DNA from: Clostridia bacterium
GTDB lineage: Bacteria > Bacillota > Clostridia > Oscillospirales > Acutalibacteraceae
Reading direction: 5' to 3'
DNA length: 64,000 nt
Assembly (NCBI GenBank): GCA_017442225.1
Contig: JAFSAR010000001.1
Coordinates: 1-64,000, forward strand
Part shown: piece by piece, positions 28,017 to 35,215 of the stretch
How positions within the stretch are numbered: the first letter of the stretch is position 1
Layout of the letters: each line of letters begins with the position of its first letter
Notes under the pieces: model-generated
The model's input: only the letters and a program-made list of their open reading frames with translations
What the model was told of the DNA's origin: nothing
Databases searched by the model: none
Program-made: the position numbers and the translations under genes

Positions 28017-28111
28017 GGTGGAGCATACCGCACAGCACCCGAACTCACGTCCCGTGGTGGAAACCTTAGATTTGCACAAACCTGGACGGATTGGGTGTGG
28101 CAGCTTGCCAC
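28017..28111 (-). other. GC-rich structured segment between tmRNA and its terminator, unidentified
   Basis: There is no gene and no recognised RNA family. In the transcribed (minus) sense it starts with a perfect hairpin GTGGCA-AGC-TGCCAC, then ACCC and CGTCC pair with GGACG and GGGT farther on, enclosing an AGGTTT/AAATCT hairpin. It ends TGCTCCACCA right at the terminator. The stretch GGACGTGAGTTCG resembles GGACGCGGGTTCG at the tmRNA 3' end. It could be a degenerate copy of the tmRNA tail or part of the precursor. Confidence 0.4.
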
Positions 28112-28458
28112 TGGTGGATCCGGCGGGAATCGAACCCGCGTCCAAAAATCTATTCCTATCGGCATCTCCGAGCGCAGATAATTGTTTATGCTTTCCTTAT
28201 ATGACAGACAAGTATCAAACCGTCATACTTGGTAGTTCCTGCTTCATGACAATCGGTGGAACACCCGACTGTTCACGTTCACCGCTGAATGACGCCCTTC
28301 GCAAAGCCGCGGTACTCTTCGGTCGGACGGCTGCCTAATTAGGCAGCAAGTGCAACTTTATTGTTGTCAGTTAATTTTAAATTGCGGATTTTAAAGCGGT
28401 TCCGCACCGCTGCTCGCTTCCGATAGTTCAAAATCCCTGTCGAAACCTTTACGGACCC
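28112..28458 (-). ncRNA. ssrA: Transfer-messenger RNA
   Basis: 347 bases. With SmpB it rescues stalled ribosomes and tags the unfinished protein for proteolysis. The acceptor stem is GGGTCCG at the 5' end (28452-28458) pairing with CGGATCC (28116-28122), with an encoded CCA at 28112-28114. The T arm GGGTTCGATTCCC and the 5' block GTAAAGGTTTCGACAGGGAT are diagnostic. The tag reading frame ends in the codons for DNNKVALAA and a TAA at 28339-28341. If ten codons are used, the resume codon is ACT (Thr) at 28369-28371; no Ala codon is available upstream in frame. The smpB gene lies 49 bases upstream on the same strand. Confidence 0.95.
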
Positions 28459-28507
28459 GAATTTAAAGTAATAGATAAGAGTAAATAGTGAAGAAGTTAA
28501 TAAAGAT

Positions 28508-28966
28508 TTATCGGTTTTGCTCTTTTAGCGCACGGTCTATTGTACGGTTGGCGTCACGACGTGCAGCCGTTGCGCGTTTGTCGTGAAGATGCTTACCTCG
28601 ACACAAGCCTAACTGGACCTTAACGAGTGACCCTTTAAAATAAACCGATAGGGGAATAAGGGTAAGTCCCTGTTGCTTGACGGTACCCAAAAGTCGCATA
28701 ATTTCGCGTTTGTGCATCAACAGCTTGCGGTCGCGCTTTGGCTCTCGGTTAAAAATATTGCCGTGATCATAAGGACTTATGTGCATACCCTTGATAATCA
28801 TTTCTCCGTCGTCCACGCTGCACCACGCGTCTTTTAAATTTACTCCGCCTGCGCGGATAGATTTAACCTCGGTACCCGAAAGGGAGATACCTGCTTCATA
28901 GCTTTCAAGCACAAAATACTCGTGAAAAGCTTTTTTGTTTGTAGCAATTGTTTTTGTGTTTTCCAA
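28508..28966 (-). CDS. smpB: SsrA-binding protein SmpB
   Basis: 152 residues. It binds the tRNA-like end of tmRNA and delivers it to stalled ribosomes. The OB-like barrel shows FVLESYEAGISLSGTEVKSIR and VNLKDAWCSV; the central block is HISPYDHGNIFNREPKRDRKLLMHK. The C-terminal basic tail (GKHLHDKRATAARRDANRTIDRALK) enters the mRNA channel. GGAGA precedes the ATG. It lies just upstream of tmRNA on the same strand, the usual pairing. Confidence 0.98.
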   Translation of the reverse strand: MENTKTIATNKKAFHEYFVLESYEAGISLSGTEVKSIRAGGVNLKDAWCSVDDGEMIIKGMHISPYDHGNIFNREPKRDRKLLMHKREIMRLLGTVKQQGLTLIPLSVYFKGSLVKVQLGLCRGKHLHDKRATAARRDANRTIDRALKEQNR

Positions 28967-29001
28967 AATGATATCTCCTTTCTTTTTAGTTACATTATCG
29001 T

Positions 29002-29217
29002 TTAGAGCGAAAAATCTTCTGCAGTAAACTGAGTGACATGGTTTGTCTTTTGCGGTGTGCGTTTAAGCGGGTCATATTTATAATGGCGGCAAGCGTCGGC
29101 ACGGGTGGTAACACCGTGTTTTTTGCAAAAAATATCGTCCGTGTAATCTGATTTTCTTCCGTGAACACACCACAGACAAGACTTTTGCAACTTTTTATTA
29201 AAACCTTTAAGTGCCAT
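29002..29217 (-). CDS. Small four-cysteine protein of unknown function
   Basis: 71 residues. Cysteines occur as C14-x2-C17, C31 and C43, followed by YKYDPLKRTP (46-55), a conserved-looking block. Four cysteines in this spacing could bind zinc or an iron-sulfur cluster. I recall similar small clostridial proteins ending in a Y-D-P-L-K-R motif, but none with a known role. The start is ATG 29217 after GAGGTGATTTAT; the GTG at 29226 overlaps that ribosome binding site. Neighbours are smpB downstream (35 bases) and the ylbJ-like gene upstream (21 bases), on the same strand. Confidence 0.75.
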   Translation of the reverse strand: MALKGFNKKLQKSCLWCVHGRKSDYTDDIFCKKHGVTTRADACRHYKYDPLKRTPQKTNHVTQFTAEDFSL

Positions 29218-29238
29218 ATAAATCACCTCGGGTGGATA

Positions 29239-30306
29239 TTATATCACATCTTTTAGAATTTTTCCACTACTATTTTTTGTATATATAAAAACAAACAGCA
29301 TAATCAGCATAATTACAAGGGAAATTGATACCGCAATATCAGAATACAGCACACTGAATTTAAAACCTATATTATTACTAAACGTTGAAATCTTAATATC
29401 AAAAACATTGATTATAAGCTTGGTAATCAGTGCGCTGATAAATCCGTGCAGTATTCTGCCAAGGCAAAAACGCCAGAATTTTATTTTTCTTCCTCCCGAC
29501 ATAGCAAATATCTGGCACCAGATTGAAACACCTGAAAAGCCCAATAAAAACGAAATAAATACAATATTTTTGGTTTTGGTAACCGCTGACGTGACTTCGG
29601 TAAAATAAACGATATTTTTAAGTATTGGCATATCACTCAAAAAGTAGTCAAGATATGCATTAAGGCCCGAAAAAAGTATAACAAAACTGCAAATTTTAAG
29701 TACAGACGCTGACGCGTCAGCCACACTTACGACAAAGTTATCTGAAAAATTTTTAATTGTCGGCGGCGCAACCTTACATAAGCAGTTGTGCCGTTTTAAT
29801 TCGATACCGCAAGCGGCTGCCAATATGACAGATGCTACTATGTGTGAAAACAGTAAAATAATACCGATTTTATATGAGCCAAGCATACCTGACCCAACCG
29901 CAGAAATAACAAACGCGGGGCCAGCATTTACACAGTACGTAAGCATAATATCAGCAGTTTTTTTATCAATAATATTTTGTCCGTACTGTTCATTTATCAG
30001 CCGCGCGCCAACAGGGTAACCACCAAGCATTGATAACAGAAACATAAAAAACATATCAAAATTATGACCAAAAATTGCATATAAAATGTTATTTATAAAG
30101 CTGTTTTTAATACTAAACCCACTTTTTATGAGCATCAATACGCATACCATAAAAGGAAAAAGCGACGGTATTATTACGTTTGCCGATATCAAAAGGCCTC
30201 GGCTTACGCCTTGACTCGAAATCTCTGGAAAAACAATTATCAGTACTATAAAAATCACAACACAAAAAGCAGATAAAAATTTAGAGAATTTATTTTTTAA
30301 AAGCAT
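29239..30306 (-). CDS. YlbJ-like sporulation integral membrane protein
   Basis: 355 residues with about eight membrane helices. The core LGGYPVGARLINEQYGQ followed by ADIMLTYCVNAGPAFVISAVGSGMLGS matches the nucleoside-recognition (Gate) domain family that includes YlbJ, needed for spore cortex formation in Bacillus subtilis and under sigma-E. YlbJ biochemistry is unresolved; Gate proteins are transporter-like. The start is ATG 30306 after GGGGTG. It is transcribed away from yqfC-yqfD, another pair of sigma-E-type sporulation genes, and the 98 bases between hold both promoters. Confidence 0.8.
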   Translation of the reverse strand: MLLKNKFSKFLSAFCVVIFIVLIIVFPEISSQGVSRGLLISANVIIPSLFPFMVCVLMLIKSGFSIKNSFINNILYAIFGHNFDMFFMFLLSMLGGYPVGARLINEQYGQNIIDKKTADIMLTYCVNAGPAFVISAVGSGMLGSYKIGIILLFSHIVASVILAAACGIELKRHNCLCKVAPPTIKNFSDNFVVSVADASASVLKICSFVILFSGLNAYLDYFLSDMPILKNIVYFTEVTSAVTKTKNIVFISFLLGFSGVSIWCQIFAMSGGRKIKFWRFCLGRILHGFISALITKLIINVFDIKISTFSNNIGFKFSVLYSDIAVSISLVIMLIMLFVFIYTKNSSGKILKDVI

Positions 30307-30404
30307 TATAAACACCCCAAATAATTTATATGCTTTTTTGAATTATTATAATAATTTTTTCATATCTTGAAATTAGTAGTTTTATAAAAAGGGGAGTGTT
30401 AAGC

Positions 30405-30698
30405 TTGCCAAAATTTAAGTTTAAATCGGCAAGAAAAAACAGATTTAATTTTATTAAAGATTATGATGAAATTTTAAACCAAGAAATGTTTATTGGCGCG
30501 CATACAGAGATATTTTCAAATAAAAAGATTATAATTGAGGGTTGCCAAAGCATTGTTGATTATCAAAGCGATTATATAAAGTTAAAACTTAAAAAAGGCT
30601 TTTTAAACGTTTTTGGAAATGAATTTTTAATAACGGCGTTTGATGATGAAAAAATTGTGATAAAAGGGAATATTATGTCAATAGAATTCTGCGTTTAG
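30405..30698 (+). CDS. yqfC: Sporulation protein YqfC
   Basis: 97 residues. Small YabP/YqfC-family protein with the block MFIGAHTEIFSNKKIIIEGCQSIVDYQSDYIKL and a C-terminal GNIMSIEF. In B. subtilis yqfC is a sigma-E-controlled mother-cell gene. The start is probably TTG 30405, 8 bases after GGGGAG; a GTG at 30396 overlaps that site. Upstream, GAATTATT at about 30340-30347 and CATATCTT at 30361-30368 loosely resemble a sigma-E promoter. The yqfC-yqfD-phoH order is as in Bacillus and Clostridium. Confidence 0.88.
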   Translation: MPKFKFKSARKNRFNFIKDYDEILNQEMFIGAHTEIFSNKKIIIEGCQSIVDYQSDYIKLKLKKGFLNVFGNEFLITAFDDEKIVIKGNIMSIEFCV

Positions 30699-30706
30699 GT
30701 GATTTT

Positions 30707-31876
30707 ATGGTATGGTTATGGCGATTTCTTATAGGATATCTGACAATAAAAATTAACGGTGAATATGGAGAGCAAATACTTAACCGCGCTGCCGCAAACG
30801 GTATAAGTATTTGGAATTTACATTATAAAAACGGATGTATATCGGGCAATATATCGGCGCAAAATTTTTGCAAGCTTCGTACGCTTAAGCGCGGTATAAA
30901 ATGCAAAATAAAAATCGTCAAAAAGCACGGTTATATTTTCCGTATTAAAAAATATAAAAAGCGTGTGGGTTTTGTATCAGGCGTTGCAATTTTTTCAGCA
31001 ATTTTAGTTTTCCTCTCAAATTTTGTATGGATAATTAACGTTGAGGGCAACAGTAATCTATCAACCAAAGAAATCATATCATCGTGCAAAAAAATCGGCA
31101 TATATGAAGGTATGAGAAAGAAAAAAGTTAATAACAAATATGATTCCCAGCGATTGCAGCTGTTACAAAGCGGTATTGCGTGGTGTTCGCTAAATCTTGA
31201 AGGCAGTGTACTTACCGTAAATTTAAGCGAAACAGCCATTTCAGATAAAGAGCAAAGACAAAACCCGTCTAATTTGAAAGCCGCCTTTGAAGGCAAAATT
31301 AAAAAAATAGACATAACATCAGGTGATGCGGTTATTAAAGTTGGTGATACCGTATCAAAAGGTGATTTGTTGGTATCAGGTGTTAAGCAAAATCTTTCAA
31401 GTACGCTTTTTGTTCATTCTGAGGGTATTGTTATTGCCGAAACAAAAAGAACGTTTTCTGCCGAGGGTGAATTCACACAAACTACTCAGCAAATGACAGG
31501 GGACATAATCAAAAGATTTACAATTGATTTTTTTAATCTAAAAATTCCACTATATCTTGGAAATATAAAACAACAGCACAGTTATCACGCAAATATTAAA
31601 AATTTAACGATCTTTGATAAAGAAATTCCAATAAAATTTGCCTGTGAAAAGTATGATATTTGTAAAGAAACAACGGTCATCTACGAAAAAAGCGTACTCG
31701 AAGAAATGTTATACACCGATATCAAAAAACAGGTTAAAGGATTTGAATTTTTAAACGCCACGGAAGGCGAAAAAGAATTTACTTATACCGATAAAGGAAT
31801 CTTGCTAAAAATTACATATATTTGTGAAGAAAATATTGCAGTTCAGGATAAAATATTATTAGATACTGAAAATTGA
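30707..31876 (+). CDS. yqfD: Sporulation protein YqfD
   Basis: 389 residues. One membrane helix near 88-108 (GFVSGVAIFSAILVFLSNFVWI) precedes a large domain starting INVEGNSNLSTKEII, a POTRA-like stretch, and LNLEGSVLTVNLSE. The family is mother-cell-expressed in B. subtilis and needed for efficient sporulation, with no known activity. The later part (DITSGDAVIKVGDTVSKGDLLVSG) looks like a lipoyl-type beta hairpin seen in envelope adaptor proteins. It starts 8 bases after yqfC. The phoH promoter overlaps its stop codon. Confidence 0.92.
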   Translation: MVWLWRFLIGYLTIKINGEYGEQILNRAAANGISIWNLHYKNGCISGNISAQNFCKLRTLKRGIKCKIKIVKKHGYIFRIKKYKKRVGFVSGVAIFSAILVFLSNFVWIINVEGNSNLSTKEIISSCKKIGIYEGMRKKKVNNKYDSQRLQLLQSGIAWCSLNLEGSVLTVNLSETAISDKEQRQNPSNLKAAFEGKIKKIDITSGDAVIKVGDTVSKGDLLVSGVKQNLSSTLFVHSEGIVIAETKRTFSAEGEFTQTTQQMTGDIIKRFTIDFFNLKIPLYLGNIKQQHSYHANIKNLTIFDKEIPIKFACEKYDICKETTVIYEKSVLEEMLYTDIKKQVKGFEFLNATEGEKEFTYTDKGILLKITYICEENIAVQDKILLDTEN

Positions 31877-31902
31877 CTTTTGCTATATATTTGGTGTATA
31901 AT
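31873..31902 (+). promoter_or_regulatory. Predicted promoter of the phoH-ybeY-era group
   Basis: TTGACT (31873-31878), 18 bases, TATAAT (31897-31902), overlapping the end of yqfD. It allows vegetative expression of phoH and later genes apart from the sporulation genes. Confidence 0.65.
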
Positions 31903-31933
31903 AGTATGGAATATATTATCAGGAGTCAACTTT

Positions 31934-32902
31934 ATGGAATTGCTTATTGATATCGAACGTGTAGAACAGCTTGTAAACCTGTTTGGCAACCTTGACGAGA
32001 ACATAAAAAGGCTTGAAAACAAGTACAACGTTGCAATTACCTCACATTCGGGACAACTAAAGTTAATCGGCGAAACGGTCAATGTAACCAATGCGTCTCG
32101 AGCGATTAAATGCCTGCTTGAAATCATCAACAAGGGTGAAACACTTACCGCACAGAATATTGATTATGTTATAAATATGGTCGAGGATGATGAGGACGAT
32201 AAAATCTCGCGTCTTACTGATGCAGACTGTATTTGCGTAACGTCAAAGGGTAAGCCGATAAAGCCAAAAACACTCGGTCAGCGCCGTTACGTTGAGGCAA
32301 TTCAAAAAAATACAATTACCATAGGCGTAGGTCCTGCGGGTACTGGAAAAACGTATCTTGCGGTAGCACTTGCTGTAAATGCATTCAGAGCAAAGCAAGT
32401 AAATCGCATTATTCTGACTCGTCCTGCTGTTGAAGCGGGGGAGAAGTTAGGCTTTCTGCCTGGTGATTTACAACAAAAGGTTGACCCATATTTGCGTCCA
32501 CTTTATGACGCGCTTTACGATATGTTGGGAGCCGAAAATTTTCAAAAATGTCAGGAACGCGGCGATATTGAGGTAGCGCCACTAGCGTACATGCGTGGCA
32601 GAACGCTTGACGACAGCTTTATTATTCTTGACGAGGCGCAAAACACCACACATGAGCAAATGAAAATGTTTTTAACCCGTCTTGGCTTTAATTCAAAGGC
32701 GGTTGTTACCGGTGATATAACACAGATTGACTTGCCGGGTGACAAAAAATCAGGACTTAAACAGGCGGTAAAAATACTTAAAGGAATTGATGATATAGCA
32801 ATCGCACAGCTTAGCGGTAAGGATGTTGTCCGTCACCGACTTGTGCAGGAGATAATAAAGGCATACGAAAGGAATGCGGAGAGAAATGAAGGTAAAGGTT
32901 AA
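31934..32902 (+). CDS. phoH: PhoH-family ATPase
   Basis: 322 residues. Walker A GPAGTGKTYLAVALAV (near 131) and Walker B IILDEAQNTT are typical of the PhoH helicase/ATPase domain. The N-terminal 100 residues carry a KH-like RNA-binding fold. PhoH is linked to YbeY, which follows, and to RNA processing; its activity is poorly defined. The start is ATG 31934 after CAGGAG; earlier in-frame codons lie inside the promoter. The last 17 bases overlap ybeY. Confidence 0.94.
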   Translation: MELLIDIERVEQLVNLFGNLDENIKRLENKYNVAITSHSGQLKLIGETVNVTNASRAIKCLLEIINKGETLTAQNIDYVINMVEDDEDDKISRLTDADCICVTSKGKPIKPKTLGQRRYVEAIQKNTITIGVGPAGTGKTYLAVALAVNAFRAKQVNRIILTRPAVEAGEKLGFLPGDLQQKVDPYLRPLYDALYDMLGAENFQKCQERGDIEVAPLAYMRGRTLDDSFIILDEAQNTTHEQMKMFLTRLGFNSKAVVTGDITQIDLPGDKKSGLKQAVKILKGIDDIAIAQLSGKDVVRHRLVQEIIKAYERNAERNEGKG

Positions 32903-33368
32903 TATTACAAATACCCAAAGAGATACTGCGATACCTGTTGGTACAAAATTGCTTGTGAGAAAGGCTTGTATCGCAACCTTGGTTGAAGAAAATTTCCCCG
33001 ACAACGCCGAGGTAGACGTTACGTTTGTAAACGACGAACAGATAAAAGAATATAACAACCAGTTCCGCAATATCGACAAATCTACCGACGTGCTGTCTTT
33101 TCCTTTAGGTGAAAACGGTGTCTATGACGTAAACCCCGAAACTAACAATAAAATGCTTGGCGACGTGGTAATTTCAATTGACCATGCGCTTGCCCAAGCC
33201 GATTTATTCGGTCACGGTTTACGGCGTGAGATAGGTTATTTAACTGTTCATTCTATGCTGCATTTACTTGGTTACGACCACGTAAACGGCGGTATGGAAA
33301 AGACCGTTATGCGTGAAAAGGAAGAAACAATCCTTAAAAAATTAGGACTTGCAATCACAAAGGTATAA
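32886..33368 (+). CDS. ybeY: Endoribonuclease/rRNA maturation factor YbeY
   Basis: 160 residues. The zinc site H-x3-H-x5-H is visible in VHSMLHLLGYDH (near 125). TDVLSFPLGE and LGDVVISID are the other conserved blocks. YbeY acts in 16S rRNA 3'-end maturation and late 70S quality control. The start is ATG 32886 after GGAGAG, overlapping the end of phoH. It is followed by era, its usual functional partner in 30S assembly. Confidence 0.96.
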   Translation: MKVKVNITNTQRDTAIPVGTKLLVRKACIATLVEENFPDNAEVDVTFVNDEQIKEYNNQFRNIDKSTDVLSFPLGENGVYDVNPETNNKMLGDVVISIDHALAQADLFGHGLRREIGYLTVHSMLHLLGYDHVNGGMEKTVMREKEETILKKLGLAITKV

Positions 33369-33379
33369 GGGTGTGAAAA

Positions 33380-34309
33380 ATGGAACAAAAATCTGCATTT
33401 ATAACAATTATAGGTAGACCAAACGTTGGTAAATCATCTTTGCTAAACAAAATTGTCGGTCAAAAGGTGGCAATCGTGTCGGACAAGCCGCAAACTACAC
33501 GCACAAAGATTATGGGCGTTGTAACAAACGGGGAAACACAGTTTGTTTTTATTGACACGCCAGGTTTTCACAAGCCGCATAATCTTTTGGGCGACAGTAT
33601 GATAAAGGCCGTAAAAGACGGTATGAGTGACGTCGATGCCGCTGTTTTGGTTGTTGACGCATTCCCTGATTTTAAGCTCGATTTTGAAAATCTACCGCCT
33701 GCGGAGCTTGCTTTAATTGAAACTGTCAAGGCAAAAAAATTAAAATGTATTTTGGTAATAAATAAAATTGATTTACTTAAAGAAAAAGAAGCTTTGTTTG
33801 GTATTATAAGCGCGTATTCGCGTCTTTACGATTTTGAGGCTGTCATTCCGCTTTCGGCAAAAAGCGGTAATGGCGTGGATATTTTGCTTGACGAAATCAA
33901 CAAATTCGCAAAAACTTCACCGCACTTTTTTGCAAGCGATGATTTTACCGACCAGCCCGAAAAGGTTATGGTTGCCGAAATGATACGTGAAAAGCTACTT
34001 CGCTGTCTTTCAAAAGAAGTACCTCACGGTGTGGCTGTCGATCTTGAAAAGTTTTATGAAAGCGACACTTCAGATGGCGAACCCGTTTTACACGTTGATG
34101 CAGTAATATATTGTGAAAAAGATTCACACAAAGGAATTATAATCGGCAAGGGTGGGGAGATGCTTAAACGCATTGGCACATATGCCCGTAAAGATATTGA
34201 AAATTTCTTTGGTATAAAAGCATCAGTAAAGCTTTGGGTAAAGGTAAAAGAAGATTGGCGCAACCGTCAAGGCATTATTCACACATTTGGTTTGGATAAC
34301 CTTAATTAA
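33380..34309 (+). CDS. era: GTPase Era
   Basis: 309 residues. Small-subunit assembly GTPase. The G motifs are GRPNVGKSS (G1), DTPGFHKP (G3), NKID (G4) and SAKSG (G5). The C-terminal KH domain contains GIIIGKGGEMLKRIG, which binds the 3' end of 16S rRNA. Length and order are standard. The diacylglycerol kinase and cytidine deaminase genes often found between ybeY and era are missing here. Confidence 0.98.
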   Translation: MEQKSAFITIIGRPNVGKSSLLNKIVGQKVAIVSDKPQTTRTKIMGVVTNGETQFVFIDTPGFHKPHNLLGDSMIKAVKDGMSDVDAAVLVVDAFPDFKLDFENLPPAELALIETVKAKKLKCILVINKIDLLKEKEALFGIISAYSRLYDFEAVIPLSAKSGNGVDILLDEINKFAKTSPHFFASDDFTDQPEKVMVAEMIREKLLRCLSKEVPHGVAVDLEKFYESDTSDGEPVLHVDAVIYCEKDSHKGIIIGKGGEMLKRIGTYARKDIENFFGIKASVKLWVKVKEDWRNRQGIIHTFGLDNLN

Positions 34310-34371
34310 CTAAAATTACCTACCATATTATCGACCCAAATTCTCATAATAAATTTGTGGAGGTTGATAAT

Positions 34372-34533
34372 ATGCAACAAAATAAAGCATGGCTTAAATT
34401 TTTAATTACAGGTAATCCAAAGGATTATATGAACTATAAAAACAAAGCAACGGAACAAGAAATATATCGAGGTGAGGATACTGCGTATTACGACCGATGG
34501 CCTTGTAATAAAGGAAACAACTATAAGGGATAA
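34372..34533 (+). CDS. Small YqzL-like protein
   Basis: 53 residues starting MQQNKAWLKFLITGNPKDYM, too short for most ORF cut-offs. GGAGG lies 8 bases before the ATG. YqzL in Bacillus is a tiny protein encoded between era and recO with a W-x2-F-x2-T-G-x4-Y pattern, which this ORF shows. The position is identical. It overlaps the predicted recO start by 62 bases, more than expected, so either the true stop context or the recO start needs care. Function is unknown. Confidence 0.5.
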   Translation: MQQNKAWLKFLITGNPKDYMNYKNKATEQEIYRGEDTAYYDRWPCNKGNNYKG

Positions 34534-35215
34534 TGACCGAATGATTACCATTATCACGCGTGATATGGGTGTCATAACAGCCTTTGTAAGAGGTGTAAAA
34601 AGCTTTAAGAGCAAACGTGGCTCTGCTACGAGCTTGCTTAGCTTTTCAAACTTTAACCTTGAGTCAAAAGGCGATACATATACAGTACTTGAGGCCTCCG
34701 TAAACAAAATGTTTTTTGGCGCGGGCAGTGATATTGTGACACTTTCTATCGCACAGTATTTTTGTGAGCTATGTAATATTTTTCGTCCTGTTGAAAATGA
34801 ATCAGAAGAATTTTTACGCCTCGTTTTAAATTCCTTGCATTTTTTAACCGAAAACAAACGCAGTCCCGAGCTTATAAAAGCAATTACCGAACTGCGTGTT
34901 GCAGTAATCGCTGGCTATGCTCCAAATCTTGTGGCTTGTGACGGTTGCGGCGAATTTGAAGATGCCGTTATGTATTTCAAACTTGATGACGGCACACTTT
35001 ATTGTAGTAACTGTCGCAAAGAAAACTGTGTATCCATCACACTGACTGTATTGCAGGCAATGCGACATATTGTCTATTCAAAATTTGAACAGCTTTATTC
35101 TTTTGAAATACCCGAAACCGCCGCAAAAGAACTTTCAATTTTAACCGAACGATATGTTACATATCAGACCGAGCATAAATTTACAACCCTTGAATTTTTA
35201 AGAGGAATTATTTAA
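34472..35215 (+). CDS. recO: DNA repair protein RecO
   Basis: 247 residues. It helps load RecA with RecF and RecR. The N-terminal OB fold begins RITTDGLVIKETTIRDNDRMI. A zinc site C-x2-C...C-x2-C is in CDGCGEFEDA and CSNCRKEN. The only good start is GTG 34472; no ATG lies before the conserved region. It has no clear ribosome binding site of its own, so it may be translated by coupling to the overlapping YqzL-like ORF. The stop abuts mutS2. Confidence 0.93.
   Translation: MRILRITTDGLVIKETTIRDNDRMITIITRDMGVITAFVRGVKSFKSKRGSATSLLSFSNFNLESKGDTYTVLEASVNKMFFGAGSDIVTLSIAQYFCELCNIFRPVENESEEFLRLVLNSLHFLTENKRSPELIKAITELRVAVIAGYAPNLVACDGCGEFEDAVMYFKLDDGTLYCSNCRKENCVSITLTVLQAMRHIVYSKFEQLYSFEIPETAAKELSILTERYVTYQTEHKFTTLEFLRGII

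Noticed and set aside
28015..28338. Plus-strand open frame containing PAGIEPAS
   Set aside because: It lies over tmRNA on the opposite strand. This string is a common false translation of tmRNA or tRNA 3' ends.
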